In this document: positions 11,930 to 25,682 of the stretch, piece after piece
How positions within the stretch are numbered: the first letter of the stretch is position 1
Layout of the letters: each line of letters opens with the position of its first letter
Source: Gigaspora rosea
Lineage: Eukaryota > Glomeromycota > Glomeromycetes > Diversisporales > Gigasporaceae
Direction of reading: 5' to 3'
NCBI GenBank assembly: GCA_003550325.1
Contig: QKWP01000102.1
Location: 75,030 to 139,029 of the forward strand
Length of the DNA: 64,000 bases
Program-made: the position numbers and the translations under genes
Notes under the pieces: generated by a model
The model's input: the letters and a program-made list of their open reading frames with translations, nothing else
Told to the model about the DNA's origin: nothing
Database searches by the model: none

Positions 11930-12079
11930 TAGCCCAGGTGACAATCCTGCCAAGATTGCAATCTGGGGCAACCCAAATGAAAATTGGCCCAATCTAACCT
12001 TAATCTAACCCTAACATCTGGGCTAAATTAATCTTAATTTGGCCAGATTGCAATCTGGGCAGGATTGTCATTTGGGCTA
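11930..12079. mobile_element. Near-perfect palindromic element, 150 bp
   Basis: TAGCCCAGGTGACAATCCTG is matched by CAGGATTGTCATTTGGGCTA, and the arms continue inward with GATTGCAATCTGG and its complement. The centre is TCTAACCTTAATCTAACCC. It is most likely a MITE or a folded non-autonomous element. Confidence 0.6.
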
Positions 12080-14560
12080 CTAAATTTAGTACAACAGTCA
12101 AACTATTTATAAACCAATTATAAAGATTAAAACCAGGGGTACCGAAAAATTCATTGCAATTAAATTGTATTATTACCAATTATGATAAAATTATCATTAA
12201 AAAAACTTGAATTCAATTAATAACGTAATTACAATTAATTGCAATAAATTGTAACTTTTATGAACTTTGTTAAGATATAAGTTTTAGACAAGTAATTAAA
12301 GACAATCGGCACTTTATGATAAAGCTCACCCAATTAAAAATATTAACTACATTTGCTCTATTAGCCATGTAGCACTTGTAATTTACATTCATTGCTTTGC
12401 ACAATTTGCAAATTTCAAAATAAAATAAAATAAAAAAAAAGAAATCGCGTTATTATCTGATTTCTTTGTGTAGTTATGTATATTATTAATAAAATTTTTG
12501 TTTAATTACAATTTTCTGACGTCAATATCATATACGTATGTTACTTTTATCACGTTTGCAAATCGCAGTAAAAATTGCAATTGACTAATGACGACTGCGC
12601 CATCAATTAATTAATTGGGTTCAAAAAATTGCAATTATTATAATTGACCCTTATAATCAATTATTCGATAGGCCTATTTAAAACGATTATTATAGAATCG
12701 GTTTACAACCCTACTGGGCACATTAGCACATGTCAAGTACGTACTAACGCTTCATGCAGTGCCTAAGCTGATATGCACCAATGGGTTTAGAAGCCAAATA
12801 GTTCCATTTTTTGTCCTAGACACATCATGCCTATATCTATAAAATGCCAAGGTATTTGGTACTAGATATTTTGTTTCAATAGTCATTGAACGCCATTTCA
12901 TGTCCAAATAAGTGATAACACTTTTTAAAACTGAACACAAATAGTGCCGAGAATTTTAGGTCATGCATTTGTACATATACCCGTACAGCACATATATTTA
13001 AAATGACATTCTTGTCGTGTTCCGAAGGCGATTTAAACATAAACTTTTTTTTCTTTTACAACACTACTCTAAGATGTGCCAAGCTAAACGATCAAAATTT
13101 ACGTTCTCCGATTGGTTAATTCTTTATGCACAATAAACGTTACTGCATAGACCTCAATGTCAAAATATATTAATAAGAAAAATAAGGCCCTTCACTCAGA
13201 ACCTTAAAGTTATTTGATTTAGAGTCAAAAGACGATGACCAGTTATAATTTAAATTTTTATTAATTATGACTGGTCAAAGCGAACGCTGTGAATCAGTTT
13301 CACCTTTTACATATGTGCTTAAAGTAAAAATTCTGATTAATATAAAGTGAGATATTTTTATTAAATTAAATATCCAAAGAATATGATACGACAAAGTGAA
13401 ATCCGCATCGGTGGTGGTTACGCTGCTGATGCATATCATTACCTAATTAATATCTAAACCTAATTAAAAATAGAACCTGCATCAAAAAAATGACCTAAAA
13501 AAACGTGAGTTTCATCTATAAAATCAACTCAGGTTTCACCCTTCCCCAATATAAATTTTCTCTCTTGGCATCATTCATATAAAGTAAAAAATAAACAAAT
13601 AAATTGTGTATCATAATTAACGAAATTTGGAAGTTAAAAAAGATGATTGCAGCATGTCTAAGAGTTAAAATATTATTTATTTACGTTTTTAAAACTAATA
13701 AGTTGATATGAAGTCCATATGAAATTAATTGGTTTTCATAACCCGGCTAGATCAAATTTTGAACTTTTATAATTAATGGCCGTGGCCAAGCGTATTTTTG
13801 TTTTAAAAAAAATTTCATGCTGCAAGTCCAACGAATTAAACATTGTATGGCCTTAATAGGATTATAATTTTAATATAATTTTTAATATTAATTTAATTTG
13901 AAATATTGTATCACTTTCTAAAACGCAGAATATTAGAGAACCCACAGAGTCAATTATAATAGAGAACAAATATTTTAGATTTTAAAATTTACTGTCTATA
14001 AATTGTTTGATGTATAGAAATTTTCAGCTAGATCTTGTGTCCATGCATTTTGGAACATCGTAAACATAAAGTGCCTAGTTTAAAAACGCAAAGCATCTTT
14101 GCATTATTAGTAATGCAAAATTACCGATTCGACTCGAATAATGACTCTCTAAAAGGAGTTGCCAGCCGCATTTTGGCAGAATTGCTTTTTTTTAGTTAGC
14201 AGATCAAAAGCCACAACTATAATACTATTATCGTTATCGTTAGCATAAATATACAAATATTTTGTATTCATTCATTTGTGAATTTGTAGAAACATATTAT
14301 GGAAACATTTGATAAGTTTTTAAAAAAGAAAATAAAAAATTTGGTTGAAATATTTTTTTAAAAGGAAAGCTTAAAAAAAAAAAATAACAAGACTAGTCAG
14401 TGCCCTATGACTTTGTGCCCCATATCTCGAAATTTACTAAGGTAACCTCTAACAAAAAATATCCTTTCGCAATTTTGTATTAATCTTGATCCTAAGGCCG
14501 TTTTTAGGTGATTTTTAGGTCAACGTCAAAATATTTAGGCTCAGGCATGGGGGGGGGGGG

Positions 14561-15473
14561 NNNNNNNNNNNNNNNNNNNNNNNNNNNNNNNNNNNNNNNN
14601 NNNNNNNNNNNNNNNNNNNNNNNNNNNNNNNNNNNNNNNNNNNNNNNNNNNNNNNNNNNNNNNNNNNNNNNNNNNNNNNNNNNNNNNNNNNNNNNNNNNN
14701 NNNNNNNNNNNNNNNNNNNNNNNNNNNNNNNNNNNNNNNNNNNNNNNNNNNNNNNNNNNNNNNNNNNNNNNNNNNNNNNNNNNNNNNNNNNNNNNNNNNN
14801 NNNNNNNNNNNNNNNNNNNNNNNNNNNNNNNNNNNNNNNNNNNNNNNNNNNNNNNNNNNNNNNNNNNNNNNNNNNNNNNNNNNNNNNNNNNNNNNNNNNN
14901 NNNNNNNNNNNNNNNNNNNNNNNNNNNNNNNNNNNNNNNNNNNNNNNNNNNNNNNNNNNNNNNNNNNNNNNNNNNNNNNNNNNNNNNNNNNNNNNNNNNN
15001 NNNNNNNNNNNNNNNNNNNNNNNNNNNNNNNNNNNNNNNNNNNNNNNNNNNNNNNNNNNNNNNNNNNNNNNNNNNNNNNNNNNNNNNNNNNNNNNNNNNN
15101 NNNNNNNNNNNNNNNNNNNNNNNNNNNNNNNNNNNNNNNNNNNNNNNNNNNNNNNNNNNNNNNNNNNNNNNNNNNNNNNNNNNNNNNNNNNNNNNNNNNN
15201 NNNNNNNNNNNNNNNNNNNNNNNNNNNNNNNNNNNNNNNNNNNNNNNNNNNNNNNNNNNNNNNNNNNNNNNNNNNNNNNNNNNNNNNNNNNNNNNNNNNN
15301 NNNNNNNNNNNNNNNNNNNNNNNNNNNNNNNNNNNNNNNNNNNNNNNNNNNNNNNNNNNNNNNNNNNNNNNNNNNNNNNNNNNNNNNNNNNNNNNNNNNN
15401 NNNNNNNNNNNNNNNNNNNNNNNNNNNNNNNNNNNNNNNNNNNNNNNNNNNNNNNNNNNNNNNNNNNNNNNNN
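14561..15473. other. Assembly gap (913 N)
   Basis: A run of N preceded by a run of about 12 G. ORFs that cross it are artefacts. Confidence 0.99.
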
Positions 15474-16911
15474 GGCCCATTGGGTCAATTTTGATGAATT
15501 CACCACTTTTAGGAAGAGAAAAATCGGCTTTATAATTTTTATAGAAACACAAAAGATGTTAGCTTTGCAGAAATCGAGAAAATTAAAAAACGGCTCCAGA
15601 TTATGGGTATTAATTGTTTTGATTATAATATGCACTCTGCCGATCACTAATCAAATCCTTTCCCTTACTCACGGATTACGAATTAATAAAGAAACCATAT
15701 TTGCACTCAATCCTAACTATTAGGTGCAGTGTTGGAAATTGGGTTGAAATTTATGTTCTCATCAAAACATATTTATTTAATTTAATGTTCTCAAAAACTT
15801 TTTATATTCTCAAATAGAAAAAATTTCTTTTTCTTTCTCTTTTATTATTTCTCTCTCTTTCTCTTTTTATTTTTTTCTTTATCTTTTTTTCTATTTTCTA
15901 TTTCTCATTTTTATACTCTTCTTAACCTTATTTTCTTACTCTTATTATTTCTCTCATACTTATACTTTTATATTTTTTTTAGTCATTCTTTAATTTTTAA
16001 TTTTAATTATTAATTTAAAAATTATTATTAAGAAAAGGTATAATTTTTTTAACTAAAAATATAAACAAAGCTAAGTTATTTATAAAAATAAGACTATAAC
16101 TTTATATATTTTTTAAAAAAATTAATAATTGAAACTTTTACATAATGTGTAAGATGTTATTAACTTGTATATTTAGTTTTTAAATAAGCTATTAATGTCA
16201 AATAAATAAATATAGTAAATATAATATATTATTCTTTTTTGCTATAGTAAATTTGTGAATTTTTAGATTTAAAAAAATTTTTACTATAAATTTTAAGACA
16301 AAGCACTAAAGTTTAAATTAATAATACCTAAAGATTTGTTAAATAATTTTTTTGTAAAAATTTATATTATAATTATAGTAAGTGTAAAATTATATTAAAT
16401 ATTAATGGGTATCTGTTAGCTATACTAAATTTAGTACATTTTTAAAAGCTAATTTTGTAATATTTTGATTGTTAACTTCAAATTAAATTTATCCAATATA
16501 CAAACCTATATTTATATAGTATACTTGTATATTTAAACTTATAAAAGTTATATTAAAAAGTTTAAAAATTCTTTTTACAAAAAATGTGACCAAAAAATGA
16601 CCAAAAACATAAAAAAAGTATTAAATTGTAAATAACAAAAAAATTTATTTAATAAAGCTTCCTTAAATTTTTAATATATTATAAAGCTAGCTTTTCTAAT
16701 TCTGATGATAATAAAATTATTAAAATTGGTTTAGTAGATAAGAAGTTATATACAGTATCATTTAATTTTGCCAATATTTTATGTTTTTTATATGGTTTGC
16801 TATAAAAAAAACTATCTATTTTTAGACTGTATTATATTAAAGCAGGTTTAACTGAACTATTTTTTTCCTCTTAGGCAAGACTCACCAAATATGACCTCTT
16901 TGATTTTATTA

Positions 16912-17668
16912 TACAGTTTGACCTCTCTATAGACACACCCCATATAGTCACACCTCTATATAAGCACCCAATATTGTGTGATGGACTTAAAATATAGTAA
17001 AAAAACCTTATTATAGTCACATATCACTTATAATCACTATCACCAAAAATTTTAACTTTTTTATCCATTTTATTAATAATAAACCACGTTATAGTCACCA
17101 ATTTTGACTAAATATCGATTATAAAATCTGATTGGCCAATATTCATATTCATGTTTATTTAAATATTCTATTAAAAATTCTTAACCATTTGACAGCAAAT
17201 AACTTTTGATCCAGTCATCCGATTTGGGTGAAATAACCACCAAAATGTTCGTCACGATATGACGATTCTAATGAGCCCAAAAACGATAAAATTGAATCAC
17301 ACGCTCCTGAGATTGTTATGGATTTGTTTCACTTTACATGTTTAAGAATTGATTAAATTTAAACATCTGAGTGAAAAATTCTTAAAGATTTTAGCATTTT
17401 GTAATTAGATTTAGATGATTTTGGACTCTTTAGAATCGTTCATTGAGTCAAATACTCTAATAGTTGTATTATCCAAATTGGGCTACTGGATCAATAGTTA
17501 TTTACTATCAAACATTTTAAATTTTTTAATAATTTCAAATATGCGCAAATATTTTATTGGTCTTTGGTCACGTGACCATGACAAGGTATTTTATTTATAG
17601 TCACACCTCTATACAATCACCAAAATAGGGCGCGACAGACTTGGTAATTATAGAGAGGTCAGACTGTA
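16912..17668. mobile_element. Non-autonomous DNA element, 757 bp, pogo/Tc1-like ends
   Basis: The terminal inverted repeats TACAGTTTGACCTCTCTATA and TATAGAGAGGTCAGACTGTA are nearly perfect. Ends of the form CAGTxxGACCTCTxTATA are common in pogo/Tc1-mariner relatives. Subterminal repeats (TAGTCACACCTCTATA) lie just inside both ends. No transposase ORF remains. Confidence 0.7.
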
Positions 17669-19164
17669 CTAAAAAAAATAGTACAAACTTATTCGACAAA
17701 GAATAATACAGTATAGGTATCATCCGATTTAGATGGCTAAACCAAATGTGAATCGCCGCACAGAATCTCTAGAGGCTCTAACTAGTCCATTAGCTTCACT
17801 CCACTATACAAAGGCATTCCCCAAAGGAAATATCCTTGGAAGTGGGTGAAAAAACTAAACTACTAAAGGGCAAAGTATGAAAGTTGGTAGAAAGAAAAGA
17901 AAAGATAAAGAAAACGAAAAGACAAATAGTAGAAAGAAAAGAAAAGAAAAAACAAGGCCTCAGGTTAATTAAGACCTGGCACCGAGATGAACTATTTTAA
18001 AAATTACATGATACTAAGAAAAGTAGTCTTTATACTAACTAAACTCAAATTATCATATGTAGGCGAAAAACTATTGCTAAAAAAAAATGAGCTCTAACCT
18101 AAAGAACTGTAGAGATAGGTGTATAAAAAGAAACTATAGCTAAAAGAATATTCTAGAATGAAATTTCATTACAAGGTTTCTTCTAAAGAACATGTGTTAT
18201 TTGTTGTTTATTTCGAAAGACTAAAATCTACTTGTGACTTCATTCCAATATAGCAGCCATATTTTCAAATTGGGGAAGGTAAACATTGTCAATCTTTTGG
18301 AGGGGTAAGCCAAAAAGCCCACTTTGTTGAAATTTCGAAAAAGCCAAAGGAGCGAAGAAGATACCAGGTGGTCCAACTTGTTTCGTGGGTTTAAAACTAT
18401 ATAAGTTTTGTAGTCTACAGAAAAATATACAGCTTTCATACAGTCCAAAATCGTTTAAGCTTAATAACAAAGACTTCTAGTTACTTAGTAACCAACTACT
18501 ATTCGATAGTTTTTGTGTTTTACTTCAGGGAGACCTATCCCAAGACTTCTTTTTCAGCTCTTTTTTAGTTGCCCTGAGTAGAACTCTTATTCCTGAATAC
18601 TCCAAAAGAAGTTTTGTAGTAAGAGGTTGCATATTATCTAGGATTTCTGCAGTTTGGTTGTTTGAAAAAGTTGGTCCAGATGATTGTAGGAAGAGTTCAA
18701 TGATAATTGTGTAACTGAACTATTTTAAAAAGCTATTATTTATTTTTTTTAACTATTCTAAAATCAAATTTAGATCTAAAATAATTTAAAAATTTTAAGT
18801 TTTTTATTTTCTTATAAATTTTTATACAATATAGCTCTTTTAGAGCTGTACAAATTAAGTATAGCAAAATTTGTACAAAATTTAGAAAGGTTAAGATCAA
18901 TTTATACAAAAGTTTTATTAATAAATACTGCTAAAATTTGAAATAATAAAATTATTAGTTTTAAGTATATTTTAGCAAAATTTTAATAAAATTTTTAGTT
19001 TGTTATTGTAAAATAATTTTTTGAATTGTACTAAATTTAGTATAAAGAGCTAATAGATTCCCATTAATATATGTAATAATATTATATATATAAAAGTTTA
19101 TATAATAAGGTTGCTATGCAACTATATTGCACCAAAACCTGAAATAGTTAAACCAATAAATTAT

Positions 19165-19300
19165 ATTACCGTATTTGTGCATAATACTATAGCTGGCCAG
19201 GGCATTAATTCAGATTTTGACTTTTTAAAAAATTTAGCTATATTGCTCAAAATAGCACCCATATGAATCCCAAAATAATGCGCACCTTTTATTTAATTAA
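19165..19300. repeat. Fragment related to the 53034-53502 MITE
   Basis: It shares ATTACCGTATT and the motifs AAAATAGCACCCAT and AAAATAATGCGCACC with the MITE at 53034-53502. Only a partial copy is visible. Confidence 0.35.
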
Positions 19301-19402
19301 TGTTTTAAAATATAATAATGATTCAAAATTTAAATGCTAAACTCAACTCAATTATGACAAAAACAAAAGATTATTTTTATTAGGAACATAGTATAAAGTA
19401 GG

Positions 19403-19750
19403 GATAGGAATCGATTTAGTCAACTAAAAAATTTACATGTAAATTATATATTTAGCAATTCAGTCAACTAGACCAGTATTGTTACTTGGACGTTTTTTGG
19501 ACATTTTGGACATTTTTTCAAATTAAAATTACTTAAAATTTTATTAAGATAATCTATATTAATTTTTTCACCAATGAGTCCACCACCTAAAAAAATATAT
19601 AATTATATATTTTTTTAAATTACTTTATTGATTAGTTAAACATGGGTTGAACGATTTTGGACCATCTTGGACGTTGGACAAAAAACATAGTATAGACACG
19701 TCCAAGTGACAATACTGAACTAGACTATATAGCTAATTTCTATCCCTAGT
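19403..19750. mobile_element. Nested foldbacks
   Basis: An inner element (19474-19717) has ends CAGTATTGTTACTTGGACGT and ACGTCCAAGTGACAATACTG, a nearly perfect inverted repeat. It sits between TAGGGATAGGAAT and ATTTCTATCCCTA, which are themselves inverted, suggesting insertion of one element into another. Confidence 0.55.
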
Positions 19751-20067
19751 AGGAAGTACACAGAGTATGGTTTACATTCAAGTTTTGCATTCATCCACGA
19801 AATCTTGATTCTAATTGGATATAGAAATCAAATGATACCATTACTATTAGTAAAGCTGCAGATTTAGATTGCTGCATTTTTAATTGCTAGTTATAGCTAG
19901 TTATATTTGAGTTTCAATATAGCACATTTCAATGATCCAAGTTTTGCCTGCAACTCTAAAATATTTGATAATGCTATAGTACAATTTACCAAAGTATAAG
20001 GAAGATATTAAAAATTAGGTATTTTTTAGAGAGAGAAGATATAAAAAAAAATTGAAATTATATATAA

Positions 20068-20611
20068 GGGGGCATCCATAAATAATGTTATGTACCCCCT
20101 CATAGTAGCACTTGACCCCCTTCTCTACTATATAAAAAAATTTTTCAAAATCCGTATGTTTATATATAAAATTTTACAAAAACTTGAATATATTGTGACA
20201 CAGTAATCCAATTTGTGGATGATTTAGATACCATTCGATTCGACTTAGTGAGACAAATCCAATGATACCAAAATTATTTCATTTGGATCACTGGATCAAT
20301 AGTTATTCACAAAAAACTATTGATTTTATAGTCATTTTATAAAAAAACATAATAACCAATAGTATTTGGCCAATAACTTTTGATCCAGTAATCCAAAATG
20401 AAATAAAATTGGTACCATTCGACTTCTTTCACCTAGACGAATCGAATGCTACCAAAATCATTGAATCTGGACCACTGGATCAGTTTTTAGACGATTTTTT
20501 CTAAAAAAATTGCGTTATATTTTTTTGATCCCCTCTCTACTTAAGAGGAAAATCGTTATATTTTGTTAGACTCCCTTCCCCCTCTTGTATAACATTATTT
20601 CTGGATGCCCC
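20068..20611. mobile_element. MITE-like element, about 544 bp
   Basis: GGGGGCATCCATAAATAATG at the left pairs with CATTATTTCTGGATGCCCC at the right, with CCCCCT motifs inside both arms. The interior has repeated segments around TTTTGATCCAGTAATCC. There is no ORF. Confidence 0.6.
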
Positions 20612-21060
20612 TAAGAAATCTGACCAAGTATATGTTAAAAGAGGAAGTAGGGAAGTAGACCTTTGATAAAAAATAATAAGATAATTAATAACATATTCAT
20701 AAATGAATATCTGTATAGAATAGGTATTGCTCTACCAAGTTTCTATTGAGAATATAAGAATAAAGTTCTAAGAGTATAGAAAATGGATCTGAAAGATCAG
20801 AACTAATTGAATATATATTATTAATACTCTGGTGATATTAGGAAAATTGGGCAGTAATGCAAAAAATAAAGAGTTTAAATAGGCAGTCTCTTAACAGGTT
20901 GCAGTTATAACTTCTAGTATAGAACCTTTGGGCAAACTGCTTAAATAGGCAATAAAAAGTTGTACATATGGCTAGTTGTACTCTTATTTATATAAAATAT
21001 TCAAAATTATAATAACTAGTAAAATCCTAGTTTCAAAAATAGGAATTTAAAAAATATAAT

Positions 21061-21233
21061 ACACAGTGGCTCTCGATATAACGGACCATCGATATAACAG
21101 ATATTGCTTAATATGGAGAATTATAATGGAACCAAATTATGATTTACTATAATATCTTATATATCATGAGATTTTGATATAACGGAACAAAGAACTGGAA
21201 CTATGGCCTCCGTTATATCGAGAGCCACTGTGT
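21061..21233. mobile_element. MITE, 173 bp
   Basis: The ends ACACAGTGGCTCTCGATATA and TATATCGAGAGCCACTGTGT are a perfect 20-bp inverted repeat and extend as AACGGA/TCCGTT. It is too short to code for anything. Confidence 0.8.
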
Positions 21234-21823
21234 AGTAATAAAAAAAGTTTGCAAAAAAGTATATTGAATTAAATAAAAAAAGTATTACAAAAAAGAGTAT
21301 ATTAAATTTAATAATACTAATAATAAAAGTATATCAAACTCAATTATTAAAAATTAAAAAGTATTACAATTAGCAAAAAAACTACAAATAGAATAATGCC
21401 AACTATAAAAGACAACTGTTATTTGAAAATATAAATTAAAGCATTGTTACAACTATACTAAAAAATAAATAAATAAATAACAAAAAAAATAAGTACAGTA
21501 TATCTGATATAGAAATAAGAAAATTTTTTATAATTAAAATTTTTTATAATTTTAAACAAGAAGAATATAACAAAACCTTAACCAAATTCAATAAACTTTT
21601 TTTAAATAATTTTTACAAGCTAAATAAAAAATTTTTATAAATTTGATTAAGTTATTTTTGTTTAATATTAAAAAATATTTGCTTAGTTTTTATTAGTATT
21701 GTCAAAATATAAATTTAGACAATATGGACTATTGGACATAGATGTTTATAAACTATAGCAATTATCTATATTTTTTTATTAAAAATAAAATACTTAGTTT
21801 AAATAAAATACATAGGATATAGC

Positions 21824-22004
21824 AGGACCCCGAAATAAAATATATAAATAGGTCAGGTATGAGTTTGCTTATTTTTGAGGTTTTTATGCAAATCTTTTCT
21901 ATTCATAGTAATTTTTTTGCTTATTTTTGAAGTTTTTCTGCAGATCTTTCCTTTTTAGTAACCCTATAATTAACCTAACCTATCTATATATATTTCAGGG
22001 TCCT
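21824..22004. mobile_element. MITE, 181 bp (AGGACCCC family), copy 1
   Basis: Ends AGGACCCCGAAATA and TATTTCAGGGTCCT, with AGGTCAGGT and its complement further in. It has the same length and interior (GAGTTTGCTTATTTTTGAGG) as the copy at 54202-54382. Confidence 0.75.
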
Positions 22005-22929
22005 GATATAGCTCTAAAATATTCTGAATATAATATAAAATTAAGGCTAAAACTTGTAAAAACTTCTAAAAGTTTTAGCAAAAAAAAAAAATATAAACAT
22101 GGACATTATTTGAATTAGTTCATATCCATATTTGTTCAAGTCTAAATAATTTTTTTTTGAATATAGTTCAAATGCTAATTAGTCAAGTCTAAATATACTG
22201 AAGCTGTTTATACTGAAATTAGGCTATAATGAACTAGATTTAACAGAACAGATTTTTTTATAATAAATTAGGCTGACTATACTGAACTTTAAATATTAAA
22301 TCTTTATATATTATATCTGAACTCACCTTTACTAGTCATAGTAAAATATTTATATGATTGGTTAAATTTTATAGATCTGCTTGTAATTTTATGTAATAAT
22401 TAGCCAACCAAAATATATAATTTATAAAAAAGATTTATCATTTTAATACAGTAATACTAATAGGAAACAAAAAAAAATTCAATAAAAAGGCTAATAAATT
22501 AATAAATACATGCAAAAAAATTATTATATATATTTTATAGAATAGATAGAAATGTGTACAGTAAAGTAAATGTGATATTTATTACTAATAAACCTAAAAC
22601 TCATTAAAGAATATAATAGCTATAAACCAAAGCTTTAATTTACAGTTGACAACCCCAAACATACTACAAGAACTAATCAAATTTACAACTTAAACTTAGG
22701 TCTTCTACTATTAAAGTGGTTGTACCTATTCTAAGCGAACAGTTGGCAGTAAAAAAATTTATTTAAATCTAACTAAATAAAGTAGTTTTAGATGAAAACA
22801 TTTCCAATAATCTTTTCTCTATAGTATAATTTCAAATAGTTCAATAGACAATATTTTCTTAGTAAAGTAGATCAGAAGATTGATTCTTTTTGGATTCTTT
22901 TGCATAGTATATATTAATATTTTTTTTTA

Positions 22930-23640
22930 AGGTGAGGTCATGCCTCTGGTCTTTATTAAGTATATATTGATCATTACAACATTGTTGTACAATTTCTATA
23001 CTATTTACTAAGTACTAAGACTAGGACTATTTTATCTATGACCTAAATCTACTAGAGCCTTCTATATTCTCATTTATATGACTGACCTGGCTTTGATGTT
23101 CCTTTCCAACCAACAATTAGTATTCACATATCTGCCACTTTACCCACACTACCTAGTATTATCCTTTTTAATTTGGTGTAGTGTTGCCAGATAGTACTTT
23201 ATGCTTTTTGATTGGATACCTGAGTTCCTCTACTGGCATACTTCTCAGAAGTTCATATCTCAAGCCATGCAGCTGCCTCTACCATATTGGGTAAGTATTT
23301 CAAACATGCATGCTACTACAACTAACTAGGTTCCTGTGTCTTCTGGGCCAGAATTTAATGTTCCAAATTTGGTAATGTGCAAACAACTGTACTTCCCTAT
23401 ATGGTGATGAAATGTTGGGCATGTTTTGCAAATGCTTCCAGTCCAAATATAGTGGATAGCATTATGAGGCTCAGGGGACCCTGTTACCACTATATGCACT
23501 TGTACCAGCCATCCTGTATTAGTGGTCCCAGCTACTTTTAATGTTCAAGAACTTCAATATAGGTATGCCTAGAGCCCATTAGGTCTTTCTATATGTACAC
23601 ACCTCCTTGCTTCTACCTCTTACTGGCAAATATATTAATG
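22930..23640. other. Possible decayed coding element
   Basis: Base composition is clearly less AT-rich than the flanks, and reverse-strand frames give scattered protein-like segments broken by stops. I cannot assign a family. It is probably an old transposon ORF. Confidence 0.25.
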
Positions 23641-25042
23641 TTTGTTCAAAGCTAAGAATGATTTTTATATTGATTTTTATTAATAAAATGTTATGTTCTT
23701 AAAAGTACTCTAAAGTGTATAAATAAGTTACTCAGAAATTGATTTACATTAGCCAATTAGACAAAAGTTCGTCCATGACTTTCTAGTCCATAACTATTTA
23801 CACATATTTTAATATAGTAAACTATTATATAACTTCATGGATATTGTATATATACAAAGTAATGGGTTCTAAAAATTTCTAAAAAAAATAAAAGAACTTA
23901 ATAGACAAGCAAGTAATGTTCTAAATTCTGAAGTAATTTAGATTTCTGAGTGATTCTATTGGCTAGCTTTATATACCAAACAGTTCAGTATAGAGTGAGA
24001 AAATTATATAGAAATTGTATCCATTTAACTAATAACCTGAAAACCGTTATTTTAATGCTATTCCGAAATAAATTATGCTTAACCATTTAATCCGAGTAAT
24101 TATACACATGACCATTGCAAATTGTAATTGGCTAATTATAGGCTAATCCTAAAAAAATAAAAAAAGTAAAAATTCAAAAAAAGTGAGTTAAAAAAAAAAG
24201 AGAAAAGCAAATTAAAAAAAATTGGTTAGAAAAAAAAGACTTAAAAAAAAAATAAATAAAGAACTAGTATCAATTTTCAATTTGCTTGATCAGTTCACAT
24301 TATATACAAAAACTGGCTATAGGTTTGACAAAATAAAATGGGATTTTACATGCTATAAAACTATCTACTGTATATTCAATTATAAATTATAAAATTTTAC
24401 TTGAACTTTCGAAATATCCTGAGAATCGAAACTGATCATGTTGATATTAAGAAACCTTCCAATTAAGAATTTGATAATCCTGGGTATAAAGTTAAACAGT
24501 TTAGTCATAATGTATTATTATAAACTGGATAACCCGTAATTACATATTTATCCGAATAGATCTGGTTTGAAAACCGTGTTGTTATTTGTAAACAGGCGGA
24601 TAACCTGGAATTAAATTTTATAGTGGGTACAACCTCTAAATTATATAACAAATTTTCTCTATACTAAACAAAAAGGTCCAGAAATATGCAGTTTGGTATA
24701 TCCAGAGTTAACTGTACTGGTTTATATTGACTTAACCAATGTAAATAAATTTTCGAGTAACTATGTTGCTGGAAGCCTATACTCAATAGTTAACAGAGTA
24801 TTTTTAATAGTGTTTCAATTGTTTAAATGGCTATACGAAGATTTTTTTTGCTTTCTAATAGTATTAAAACGATAAATTGGTTTAAAAATTGAGCGATTTG
24901 ATTGGTTAATTATCACGGGTAATCTACAAAAATTAACCAATTGCATGAATTTCTTCCTATGAGTTCCCAAAACAGGCAATACTATACACATTAAAAATCA
25001 CTTACTGTTAAATATATATACAGTATAGTATATAATATATCT

Positions 25043-25682
25043 GCCCTATAAAAAAAGTGGTCCGGGGTGTGGTACGGGTTGTGTCTGGAATCCACGGAAT
25101 GGCACGGTCGGAGTGGTACGTATAGAACTGTTGACGGAATATCACGGTAAAAAGTGGTACGGGGGAGGTGGCACGTTATGACACGTCATACGTAATGGCA
25201 CCTTCATTTCACGGAATGATACGTGTCGAAGGTGGTACGTGTTGGCTCGTTTCACGAAGAGCGAAAAATCAATATACGATTTTTTTTAAAAAAATTGCGA
25301 TATCTCATAATTTCACTAATGAAACTGCTCTGGGTGTCTTAACAAAAAAAATTCCTTGCAAAATTTTGATACATGAGCAGTTGTTAGTTGTTTATATTGT
25401 ATTGATTGTTGATATAAATTTATGTAATCTACTTGTAGGTATATATATTTTTTTTATCACACGTTAATTCACGTTAATTACCTGGCCAAATCCCGTGCCA
25501 TTTGGACTAGTAAAGTGTTGCAAAACCCGTCCATTTTGTACGGGCATACGGCCCACCACGGGCCAAAAATCCGTGCCAATCCAAGCCTCCTACGTACCAA
25601 ATACGGGTTTAATCCGTGCCACCAAAACCCGTGCCTTTACTCAGCCAACCCGTACCTTTACGGTCCATTTTTCTTATAGGGC
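25043..25682. mobile_element. MITE-like element, 640 bp, GGTACGGG-rich
   Basis: GCCCTATAAAAAAAGTGGTC at the left pairs with ACGGTCCATTTTTCTTATAGGGC at the right. The interior is studded with GGTACGGG/CCCGTACC and CACGG words and is GC-rich for this window. ORFs inside reflect the repeat. Confidence 0.65.

Larger units (their letters stand above)
9382..14560. other. Intergenic, AT-rich, with several foldbacks
   Basis: No gene is supportable. It contains poly(A) runs (9541-9571, 10015-10032) and the foldback elements listed separately. It ends in a run of G at the edge of an assembly gap. Confidence 0.65.

Noticed and set aside
12752..12940. 62-codon minus-strand ORF
   Set aside because: No recognisable motif and no neighbouring exon; length is within chance expectation.
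14508..15647. Long ORFs on both strands across the N run
   Set aside because: They are made almost wholly of unknown bases; the flanks show no coding signal.
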